A stretch of 42,933 bases of DNA from Candidatus Rokuibacteriota bacterium (GTDB taxonomy: Bacteria > Methylomirabilota > Methylomirabilia > Rokubacteriales > CSP1-6): positions 1 through 42,933 of the forward strand of contig JACPCW010000132.1 of assembly GCA_016184365.1 (NCBI GenBank), in the 5' to 3' direction. Below, piece by piece: positions 17,583-23,818 of this stretch. The first letter of the stretch is position 1. Every line of letters starts with the position of its first letter. The notes below the pieces were generated by a model, which ran no database searches, was not told the origin of the DNA, and saw nothing but the letters and a program-made list of their open reading frames with translations. The position numbers and the translations under genes are program-made.

Positions 17583-18172
17583 CCGTGGGCGACGACGCGC
17601 TCGACGTCCTGTTTCGCAAGGCGCGCACGCACAACGTGTGGTCGGAGAAGCCGGTGACCGACGACCAGCTGCGCGAGCTCTACGACCTGATGCGCTGGGC
17701 GCCGACGAGCGCGAACAGCAACCCGGCCCGCATCCTGTTTCTTCGGTCACGCGAAGCGAAGGAACGGCTGCGACCCGCGCTCTCTCCCGGCAACGTCGAC
17801 AAGACGATGGCGTCGCCCGTCACCGCGCTGATCGGCTACGACTCGCGGTTCTACGAGCACACGCCGCGGCTCATGCCGCACAACCCGGCGATGGCGCAGA
17901 ACTTCATGGGGCCGGAGAAGAAGGCGCACGCGGACACCACCGCGTTCCGCAACGGCACGCTCCAGGGCGCCTACCTGATCATCGCGGCCCGCGCGCTCGG
18001 GCTCGACTGCGGCGGCATGTCCGGCTTCGACAACGCGAAGGTCGACGCCGAGTTCTTCCCGGACGGGCGGATCAAATCGAACTTCCTGTGCAACCTCGGC
18101 TACGGCGTGCACGAGAAGCTGATGCCGCGAAATCCGCGTCTCGGTTTCGAGGAGACCTGCCGCATCCTGTAG
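17579..18172 (+). CDS. rutE: RutE-like nitroreductase-family reductase (malonic semialdehyde reductase type)
   Basis: The 197-residue protein starts at GTG overlapping the VOC stop; a second GTG at 17585 is possible. Sequence and length match RutE closely: LDVLFRKARTHNVWSEKPVTDDQLRELYDLMRWAPTSANSNPARI, LRPALSPGNVDKTMASPVTALIGYDSRFYEH, TAFRNGTLQGAYLIIAARALGLDCGGMSGFD and NFLCNLGYG. RutE reduces malonic semialdehyde to 3-hydroxypropionate in the Rut uracil pathway, using FMN and NAD(P)H. No other rut gene is nearby, so here it may detoxify another aldehyde or enone. It forms a two-gene unit with the VOC protein. Confidence 0.85.
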   Translation: MTVGDDALDVLFRKARTHNVWSEKPVTDDQLRELYDLMRWAPTSANSNPARILFLRSREAKERLRPALSPGNVDKTMASPVTALIGYDSRFYEHTPRLMPHNPAMAQNFMGPEKKAHADTTAFRNGTLQGAYLIIAARALGLDCGGMSGFDNAKVDAEFFPDGRIKSNFLCNLGYGVHEKLMPRNPRLGFEETCRIL

Positions 18173-18200
18173 CACCCGTGAACGCCGTCCGTGATACGTT

Positions 18201-18221
18201 GTGGTCACGAATGTGGTCACG
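18201..18221 (+). promoter_or_regulatory. direct repeat GTGGTCACG x2 upstream of the antitoxin, possible autoregulatory operator
   Basis: GTGGTCACG occurs at 18201-18209 and again at 18213-18221, spaced 12 bp start to start. The second copy ends 16 nt before the antitoxin ATG. GTGA at 18191 and TCAC in the first copy also form an outer inverted pair. Phd/YefM antitoxins usually bind short repeated or palindromic sites over their own promoter, so this is a reasonable operator candidate. No binding evidence is available from sequence alone. Confidence 0.35.
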
Positions 18222-18237
18222 CAAGAAAGGTGCGGTC

Positions 18238-18501
18238 ATGCGCGCTGTCGGCGTTCGCGAGCTCAAGACGCGCACGAGCGAGTTGCTCCGACGGGTCCGT
18301 GACCGTGGCGAAGAGATCGATGTCACATACCGTGGCCGGACGATTGCGCGCATCGTGCCGGTCCGGCGGCGGCGTCAGGCGCCAGCCCGAGAGTCGCGCC
18401 TGTGGTCGGATTTCGACCGGCTCGCGCGGGAGGTCGGCCGTCACTGGTCCGGCAGCCGGAACGCGGCCGATGCCGTACGCGAGGGCCGGCGGTCGCTGTG
18501 A
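18238..18501 (+). CDS. Phd/YefM-family antitoxin
   Basis: The 87-residue protein starts at ATG 18238 after AAAGG; an in-frame ATG at 18211 lies in the repeat region and is less likely. It shows the Phd pattern: VGVRELKTRTSELLRRVRDRGEEIDVTYRGRTIARIVPV, followed by a basic linker and a C-terminal segment (DFDRLAREVGRHW) of the kind that wraps around a PIN toxin. The N-terminal half binds DNA as a dimer and the C-terminus neutralises the toxin. Its stop overlaps the toxin start (GTGA), so the two are translated together. Confidence 0.88.
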   Translation: MRAVGVRELKTRTSELLRRVRDRGEEIDVTYRGRTIARIVPVRRRRQAPARESRLWSDFDRLAREVGRHWSGSRNAADAVREGRRSL

Positions 18502-18929
18502 TCGTCGTCGATGCGAGCGTGTGGGTCAGTCGCCTGTTCGACGCCGACGTGAACCACGAGGCCAGCCGCCGCTGGCTGGTCGACCAGGTCGCGAACGCCG
18601 TGCCGCTCATCGGCCCGGCCTTGCTGTTGCCCGAAGTGGCAGGGGCGATCTCTCGACGATCGGCGCGCCCGCGTCTCGGCCGGGTTGCGATCGCCATGTT
18701 GCGCCGCATTCCCACGTTGAGACTGGTTTCCATTGACGAGCAAGGCGCGGTGATCGCCTCGGAGCTCGCCGCGAGGCTCGCGCTCCGCGGAGCGGACGCC
18801 GTCTATGTGGCGACGGCGCACATACTCGGGGTACCGCTGGTAACGTGGGACGCGGAGCAACGGGACCGTGGCGGGCGAGTCATCGCCGTTCGTACACCCG
18901 CGGATGCGGACTCGCGACCGGCCGACTGA
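18498..18929 (+). CDS. vapC: VapC-family PIN-domain toxin ribonuclease
   Basis: The 143-residue protein starts at GTG inside the antitoxin stop. PIN-domain acidic residues are present: D5 in VIVVDASVWVSRLFD, E in LLPEVAGAIS, D in ALRGADAVYVATAHILG, and D in LVTWDAEQRDRGG. VapC toxins are Mg-dependent endoribonucleases that cleave tRNA or rRNA. Pairing of a PIN toxin with a Phd-type antitoxin is common. The gene ends 11 bp before the convergent cyclase gene. Confidence 0.9.
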   Translation: MIVVDASVWVSRLFDADVNHEASRRWLVDQVANAVPLIGPALLLPEVAGAISRRSARPRLGRVAIAMLRRIPTLRLVSIDEQGAVIASELAARLALRGADAVYVATAHILGVPLVTWDAEQRDRGGRVIAVRTPADADSRPAD

Positions 18930-18940
18930 CCGGGCGGGAA

Positions 18941-20275
18941 TCAGCCGCCGACGACCGCGAAGAGCGGCCACTCGCCGGGCACGCCCTTGAGCGCATGCGC
19001 GCCGCGGCTCTCGAACCCGAGGCCGGACCCCGCGACGAGGTCCTTCACGGTGTTCGACACCCACACTTCGCCGGGCTGCGCCGTCGCCGCGACGCGCGCG
19101 CCCAGATGAACCGCGATCCCGGCGAGCTTGTCGCCAGCGATCTCACACTCACCCGTGTGCAGGCCGGCGCGAGTCTCGAGGCCCTCGGTACGCATCGCGT
19201 CGCGGATTCTCGTCGCACAGCTGATCGCGCGCGCCGGGCCGTCGAAGCTCGCGAAGATGCCGTCGCCGGCCGTGTCGATCTCCCGGCCACGAAAGCGCGT
19301 GATCTGCCGGCGGGCGGTCGCGTGGAACTGCTGGAGCAACTGGACCCATCGACGATCTCCTAGCTCGACGGCTCGTTCGGTCGATCGCACGATATCGACG
19401 AAGAGCACGGTCGCGAGGACACGGTCATGGGTGACGTCCGGTCGGACGGACGTCAGGAAGTCCTCGATCTCGTCGAGCAGCAACGCCGTGTCGCCGACGA
19501 CCGGCACGTGGTCGACGCCGGGGAGCTCCACGAGCCGCGCCCCGGGGATGTGCTCGGCGAGGTACCGGGCTCCCTCGACGCGCGTGATGCGTTCGTGCGT
19601 GCGGTGGAGGACCAGGGTCGGAACACGGATCGCGGGCAGCACGTGACGAACGTCAATCTCCATGTTCATCCGCTGTACCGCGAGCGCCGCCCCCGGACTG
19701 GCGGCGAGCCGTAGGTAATTCGCCCACCATTGCTTGAAGCCCTCGTCATCCGCGACACTCGGCGCCCAGGCATCGATCCCCATCGGTCCGCCCCACTCGC
19801 GCTCCATCCGCTCCAGCATCCGCTTGGACTCGTCGTCCGTGCGTCCGAAGGGGTGGTCTGGCGCCCACGCGCGGCGCGCATACGAACCATAAATCACGAG
19901 CGCCGTGGTGCGTTCCGGGTACGTCGCGGCGAACAGGAGCGACATCGGACCGCCCTCGGAGATGCCGAATAGCGAGGCGCGCTCGGATCCCACGGCATCC
20001 ATCACGGCGCGCACGTCGTCCATGCGCTGCTCGAGGGTGGGAATCGCCGACATCCGGTCCGACAGACCGGTCCCACGCTTGTCGAAGCGGATCAGTCGCG
20101 AGAACGATGCCAGCCGGCGGAGGAATCTGGCGCTCCGGGCTTCCTGCCACTGGTACTCGAGGTGCGACACGAACCCCGGCACGAGCACGAGGTCGAGCGG
20201 GCCCTCGCCAAGGACCTGATAGGCGATGTGGACGTCGCCGCTCTTCGCGTAGCGGGTTTCCGGCACGTCACTCAT
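18941..20275 (-). CDS. alpha/beta hydrolase - class III adenylate/guanylate cyclase fusion
   Basis: The 444-residue protein has two domains. Residues 1 to about 278 are an alpha/beta hydrolase: LVLVPGFVSHLEYQW, the nucleophile motif GISEGG (S106) and the catalytic His in GVDHVPV (H256). Residues about 285-444 are a class III nucleotide cyclase: VLFVDIVRSTERA (metal Asp, D294), REIDTAGDGIFASFDGPARA (second metal Asp, D338), GLHTGECEIAGDKLAGIAVHLGARVAA and the typical end LVAGSGLGFESRGAHALKGVPGEWPLF. The hydrolase half may act as a ligand sensor for the cyclase. No membrane segment is visible. No clear ribosome-binding site precedes the ATG. Confidence 0.9.
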   Translation of the reverse strand: MSDVPETRYAKSGDVHIAYQVLGEGPLDLVLVPGFVSHLEYQWQEARSARFLRRLASFSRLIRFDKRGTGLSDRMSAIPTLEQRMDDVRAVMDAVGSERASLFGISEGGPMSLLFAATYPERTTALVIYGSYARRAWAPDHPFGRTDDESKRMLERMEREWGGPMGIDAWAPSVADDEGFKQWWANYLRLAASPGAALAVQRMNMEIDVRHVLPAIRVPTLVLHRTHERITRVEGARYLAEHIPGARLVELPGVDHVPVVGDTALLLDEIEDFLTSVRPDVTHDRVLATVLFVDIVRSTERAVELGDRRWVQLLQQFHATARRQITRFRGREIDTAGDGIFASFDGPARAISCATRIRDAMRTEGLETRAGLHTGECEIAGDKLAGIAVHLGARVAATAQPGEVWVSNTVKDLVAGSGLGFESRGAHALKGVPGEWPLFAVVGG

Positions 20276-20341
20276 GGTCTAATCCATTCTCGATGCGCGG
20301 CGACGACGCCCGCGGCAATCGCCGGATGTGTCGCCGATGCC

Positions 20342-20476
20342 TTATTTCACGGCGGCGGTGAGACCCGACATGTAGTAGTCGAGGAAGAAGACGTACAGCG
20401 CCACGTCGGGATCGATGCGATGACGGCGCCCGCCATCAGGCCGCCCCAGAAGTAGATGTCGCCGCGGACAAGGGCC
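20342..20476 (-). pseudogene. remnant of a sugar ABC transporter permease (MalG-type C-terminus), truncated and frameshifted
   Basis: On the minus strand this 135-bp stretch reads RGDIYFWGGLMAGAVIASIP in one frame and then VALYVFFLDYYMSGLTAAVK-stop in the next. Together these are the C-terminal end of a carbohydrate ABC permease (WG-x-LMAGA-x-IASIPV-x-x-x-Y-x-FFLDYYVSGLTAGAVK). Nothing upstream of the junction encodes the other five membrane segments, so this is a leftover of a deleted gene. The frame break near 20405 is again one missing C. It lies between the acyl-CoA ligase and cyclase genes, in the same orientation. Confidence 0.75.
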
Positions 20477-20496
20477 CTCCCTGGGTTCCGCGGATA

Positions 20497-22131
20497 TTAC
20501 TCCTTCGGCCGCCAATCCTTGAAGCGATCGCGCAGGACTTTCTTGTCGAACTTCCCGACGCTGGTCTTCGGCACCGCCTCGATGACGGCGACTTCGTCCG
20601 GCAGCGCCCATTTCGCCAGCTGCGGACGCAGGAACTCGACGATCTCGGCCGGCTCCAGCGTCACGCCGGGCTTCGGCACCACGCACGCGAGTGGCCGCTC
20701 GACCCATTTCGGATGCGGCACGGCGATCACCGCGGCCTCGAGCACTTTCGGGTGCGCCATGATCATGTTCTCGACGTCGACCGACGAGATCCATTCGCCG
20801 CCGGACTTGATCAGATCCTTCGTGCGGTCGGTGATCTGCACGTACCCTTCGGCGTCGATCGTCGCGACGTCGCCGGTGCGAAACCACCCGTCGGCGGTGA
20901 AGCGGTCGGCCGAGGCGGGATTGTCGTAGTACGACTTGAGCACCCACGGGCCGCGCACCTGGAGCTCGCCCATCGCGACGCCGTCCCACGGAAGCTCGCG
21001 TCCCTCGTCGTCGACGATCCGCGCGTCGACGCCGACGGACGGGTAGCCGACGCGCGACCGGACGTCGAGCTGGCGGTCGTAATCCCATGCCTTCATGTAG
21101 CTCTTCAGCCGCCCGACGGTGCCGAGCGGCGTCATCTCGGTCATGCCCCACGCGTGCGACATGACGACGCCGAACTGCTTCTCGAACGACTCCTGCAGAT
21201 GCCGGGGCGCGGCGGACCCGCCGATGGCGATCGTGCGGAGCGACGAGATGTCGAAGCCCTCCTTCTCGCAGAGGTCCTTGATGGCGATCCAGACCGTCGG
21301 CACCGCGCCGGTGAACGTGACGCGCTCGCGCTGGATGATCTCGGCGATGTCGCGCGGCTGCGGGTTCGGGCCGGCGAAGACGTGCGTCGCGCCGACCATC
21401 GTGCCCGTGAAGGGCACGCACCACGAGTTGGCGTGGAACATCGGCACGATGTGCAGGATCACGTCGTTTTCCGAGATGCCGAACTGGTCGGCCATGGACT
21501 GCGCGAGACAGTGCAGGAACATCGCGCGGTGCGTGTACACGACGCCCTTCGGGTTGCCCGTCGTGCCGGACGTGTAGCACATGCCCGCCGCCGTGGTCTC
21601 GTCGAGCTTCGGCCAGCCGCTCACCGGCCGCGCCGCCGCGAGCAGGGTGTCGTAATCGTCGAGCCCGTCGGGCACGACGGCGTCCGGCGTGTCGCGCATG
21701 ATCACGATCTTCTTCACCGTCGGAATCTTGTCGCGGATGCCGGCGAGGATCGGCCAGACGCTGGCGTCGGCGAAGATCACCGAGTCCGCCGCGTGGTTGA
21801 TGATGTAGATCAGGTCCGGCGCGGCGAGCCGGATGTTGAGCGTGTGCAGCACGCGCCCGGTCATCGGCGCGGCCCAGTAGAGCTCGAGATGCCGGTGGCT
21901 GTTCCACGCGAACGTCGCCACGCGGTCGCCGCGCCCCAGGCCGAAGCGGTCCAGCACTCCGGCGAGCCGCTTCGTGCGCTCCGCGAAATCCGCGTACGTG
22001 TAGCGGAACGGCGGGTGTCCCGGGATGCGCGTCGCAATGGTCTTCTTCGCCCACAGCTTTTCGCCCCGCTCGAAGAAATGGGTCAGCGTGAGCGGGTAGT
22101 CCATCATCAGGTCGTGCAGCGGGGCGGTCAT
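20497..22131 (-). CDS. AMP-dependent long-chain fatty-acid-CoA ligase-like enzyme
   Basis: The 544-residue protein starts at ATG 22131 directly after the SUMF1 stop (TAGATG) with AGGAGG seven nt upstream. Adenylate-forming signatures are clear: MCYTSGTTGNPKGVVYTHRA (P-loop), HAWGMTEMTPLGTV (A5), GWFRTGDVATIDAEGYVQITDRTKDLIKSGGEWISSVDVEN (A7/A8) and KTSVGKFDKKVLRDRF (A10 lysine). These enzymes activate a carboxylic acid to an acyl-AMP and then an acyl-CoA. The overall sequence is nearest to medium/long-chain acyl-CoA synthetases (FadD/AlkK type). The exact acid is not determinable. Confidence 0.9.
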   Translation of the reverse strand: MTAPLHDLMMDYPLTLTHFFERGEKLWAKKTIATRIPGHPPFRYTYADFAERTKRLAGVLDRFGLGRGDRVATFAWNSHRHLELYWAAPMTGRVLHTLNIRLAAPDLIYIINHAADSVIFADASVWPILAGIRDKIPTVKKIVIMRDTPDAVVPDGLDDYDTLLAAARPVSGWPKLDETTAAGMCYTSGTTGNPKGVVYTHRAMFLHCLAQSMADQFGISENDVILHIVPMFHANSWCVPFTGTMVGATHVFAGPNPQPRDIAEIIQRERVTFTGAVPTVWIAIKDLCEKEGFDISSLRTIAIGGSAAPRHLQESFEKQFGVVMSHAWGMTEMTPLGTVGRLKSYMKAWDYDRQLDVRSRVGYPSVGVDARIVDDEGRELPWDGVAMGELQVRGPWVLKSYYDNPASADRFTADGWFRTGDVATIDAEGYVQITDRTKDLIKSGGEWISSVDVENMIMAHPKVLEAAVIAVPHPKWVERPLACVVPKPGVTLEPAEIVEFLRPQLAKWALPDEVAVIEAVPKTSVGKFDKKVLRDRFKDWRPKE

Positions 22132-23031
22132 CTATCGGCCTCCTGGAGCCACTTCGCCCAAGTCCTCGGATGTCGCGCAGCGGAACCCGACGTGGTGATG
22201 GCCGGCGGCGGCGCCGCGCCGATCGTAGGAGCTCCGCGTCGTCACGCCGAGCGCCTCGGCCGGGTCATCGTGGCTCGCGCCACGGACCACGACGCGAGAA
22301 CCGGCCGCGCCGGTGAACGGCTCCCGGCCGTCGTCCGCCCGGTAAGGGTACGGCTTCAGGATCGTCGCGGTCCACTCGCGAAGATTGCCGATCATGTCCT
22401 CGACGCGGTACGGGCTCGCGCCCTGCGGGCGGACGTCGCCGCGCTCGGTCGCGTTGTACGGCCGGCCGTATACGGCACGCTCCGGCGACGGCGCCGCTGC
22501 GCCCCACGGGTAGACGCGCCAGTCGTCGCCGCGCGCCGCCTTTTCCCATTCGGCTTCCGTCGGCAACCGCCGGCCGCGCCACGCGCAGTAGTCACGCGCG
22601 CCGAACCACGACACCTCGACGGCGGGATGGTGCTCGTACCCGGCGTCGGCGACCCATCGAGCAGGCTGTCGAGGCGCGCCACGGCTTTGCCGGGGCGCGA
22701 GGAGCGTGGGGGGTCTGGGGGCCATGTCGGGGCCCCCAGCTTCAATGAGTCGAACGCGCGCGTCGGCATCGTCGTGGTCGAAGCGACGCTCACGCTCGCG
22801 CGACACCAGGCCTCGCGCATTCAGGAACGTCGCGAATTCCCCGTTCGTCACCTTGTGGCGTTCGATCCAGAAGTCCGCCACGTGCACGCGATGGAAGGGC
22901 GTTTCGTCAGGCGATCCGCCGTCGCGCCCCATCCAGAAGGCGCCGGCCGGGACGAACATGATCCCGTCGGCGTGCGCGACGGTTGCGACGAGCGACGAAG
23001 CCAGCACGCAAAGTACCGCGAAGCGCGACAT
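22132..23031 (-). CDS. SUMF1/formylglycine-generating-enzyme-domain secreted protein, interrupted in frame by a palindromic repeat
   Basis: The 299-residue protein starts at ATG 23031 with a signal peptide (MSRFAVLCVLASSLVATVAHA, likely cut before DG). The SUMF1 fold is clear: GIMFVPAGAFWMGRDGGSPDETPFHRVHVADFWIERHKVTNGEFATFL, HHPAVEVSWFGARDYCAWRGRRLPTEAEWEKAARG, YRVEDMIGNLREWTA and HVGFRCA. The active-site cysteines of true formylglycine-generating enzyme are not seen near RSSYDRRGAAAG, so sulfatase activation is unlikely. Residues about 97-120 (AGGPDMAPRPPTLLAPRQSR) are encoded by the repeat at 22670-22740 and do not look like SUMF1 sequence; the domain resumes right after. The TAG stop touches the ATG of the acyl-CoA ligase. 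Confidence 0.85.
   Translation of the reverse strand: MSRFAVLCVLASSLVATVAHADGIMFVPAGAFWMGRDGGSPDETPFHRVHVADFWIERHKVTNGEFATFLNARGLVSRERERRFDHDDADARVRLIEAGGPDMAPRPPTLLAPRQSRGAPRQPARWVADAGYEHHPAVEVSWFGARDYCAWRGRRLPTEAEWEKAARGDDWRVYPWGAAAPSPERAVYGRPYNATERGDVRPQGASPYRVEDMIGNLREWTATILKPYPYRADDGREPFTGAAGSRVVVRGASHDDPAEALGVTTRSSYDRRGAAAGHHHVGFRCATSEDLGEVAPGGR
22670..22740 (+). repeat. composite two-hairpin repeat, copy 1 (inside the SUMF1 gene)
   Basis: Hairpin B: CGCGCCACGGC (22675-22685), loop TTT, GCCGGGGCGCG (one mismatch). Spacer with GAGCG. Hairpin A: CTGGGGGCC (22715-22723), loop ATGTCGG, GGCCCCCAG (22731-22739), preceded by GGGGGT. It is antisense to the SUMF1 gene and open in the reading frame. 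Confidence 0.8.
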
Positions 23032-23152
23032 TTCGCGGACTTTACGGCACCGCGCACCGCTGTCGCAACACGGCCGATGTAACAAGTGCATTCCCGGGCC
23101 CGAATACGGTCGTCCGCTCGCCCGTCACACCAGGCGAGAGGGAGGGCATCAC

Positions 23153-23764
23153 ATGAACCCCTGGAAGATGGCAACACTCGGAATCGTCACGGTCCTCACG
23201 ACGTCGCTCGGCGCCAGCCTCACGACGGCCTGGCTGATGCGGCCCACGACGGCTGCGCAGGCCGAAACCGTCGGGCCGATGCGTTACGCGGTGGACGCGG
23301 GGCCGACCCGGCCGCGCGTGGTGACGACGCGCGCCGCGGCAGCGAGTCCGGCGAGCGTGAGCCCGTCGGCGTCCGTGCGGCCGGTCGCGTACGGCAGCGC
23401 GCCGGCGGACTGCGGCACGACGGGTGACCGCGTGTGGCGTATCGCGAAGCCGGGCCTGATCGGTACGGTGCTCGGCGCGGGCGCCGGCGCGGCCGGCGGC
23501 GCGATCGCGGACGGTGGCAAGGCGGCGGGGAAGGGCGCGCTCATCGGCGGTCTCGCCGGCGCGGCGCTCGGCTCCGCGTACGGCGCGTACAAGACGAAGA
23601 ACGAGTGCGGCACGATCCTCGGCGGCGCCGCGCTCGAAGGCAATGGCGCGACCGTGCCCGCATCAGACCGCAGCATCGCGTACGCGCCGTCGACGCGCGC
23701 CGCGGCGGCATCCTCGGGAAGCGGCATCACGGTCTATGACGCCGGTCGTTCCCTCCCGCGTTAG
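23153..23764 (+). CDS. glycine-zipper membrane/envelope protein
   Basis: The 203-residue protein starts at ATG 23153 after GGAGGG. The N-terminal segment TLGIVTVLTTSLGASLTTAWLM is a signal anchor or signal peptide. A Ser/Ala/Pro-rich linker follows, then a glycine zipper (LIGTVLGAGAGAAGGAIADG, GALIGGLAGAALGSAYGAY) bracketed by two Cys (DCGTTGDR and NECGTILGG). Such glycine-zipper (YMGG/Rick_17kDa-like) proteins are small envelope proteins with helix-packing Gly repeats. The function is unknown. It is divergent from the SUMF1 gene and followed by a strong terminator. Confidence 0.75.
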   Translation: MNPWKMATLGIVTVLTTSLGASLTTAWLMRPTTAAQAETVGPMRYAVDAGPTRPRVVTTRAAAASPASVSPSASVRPVAYGSAPADCGTTGDRVWRIAKPGLIGTVLGAGAGAAGGAIADGGKAAGKGALIGGLAGAALGSAYGAYKTKNECGTILGGAALEGNGATVPASDRSIAYAPSTRAAAASSGSGITVYDAGRSLPR

Positions 23765-23777
23765 TTCGCGCGTTCCT

Positions 23778-23805
23778 CCGGAGGGGGGCGAACGCCCCCC
23801 TCCGG
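23778..23805 (+). terminator. intrinsic terminator-like hairpin after the glycine-zipper gene
   Basis: CCGGAGGGGGGCG (23778-23790) pairs perfectly with CGCCCCCCTCCGG (23793-23805), a 13-bp stem. It follows the stop by 13 bp. There is no U-run; instead TAGAAT, a possible -10 box of the next gene, starts 2 bp after the stem. Confidence 0.65.
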
Positions 23806-23806
23806 G

Positions 23807-23818
23807 TAGAATAGCCTC
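23807..23818 (+). promoter_or_regulatory. possible -10 box of a leaderless promoter for the aldolase/dehydrogenase gene
   Basis: TAGAAT (23807-23812) is an AT-rich island in very GC-rich DNA. The ATG begins 7 nt after it, so transcription would start at or next to the start codon. No ribosome-binding site fits between. A -35 box is not evident, because that position lies inside the terminator stem. Confidence 0.45.
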
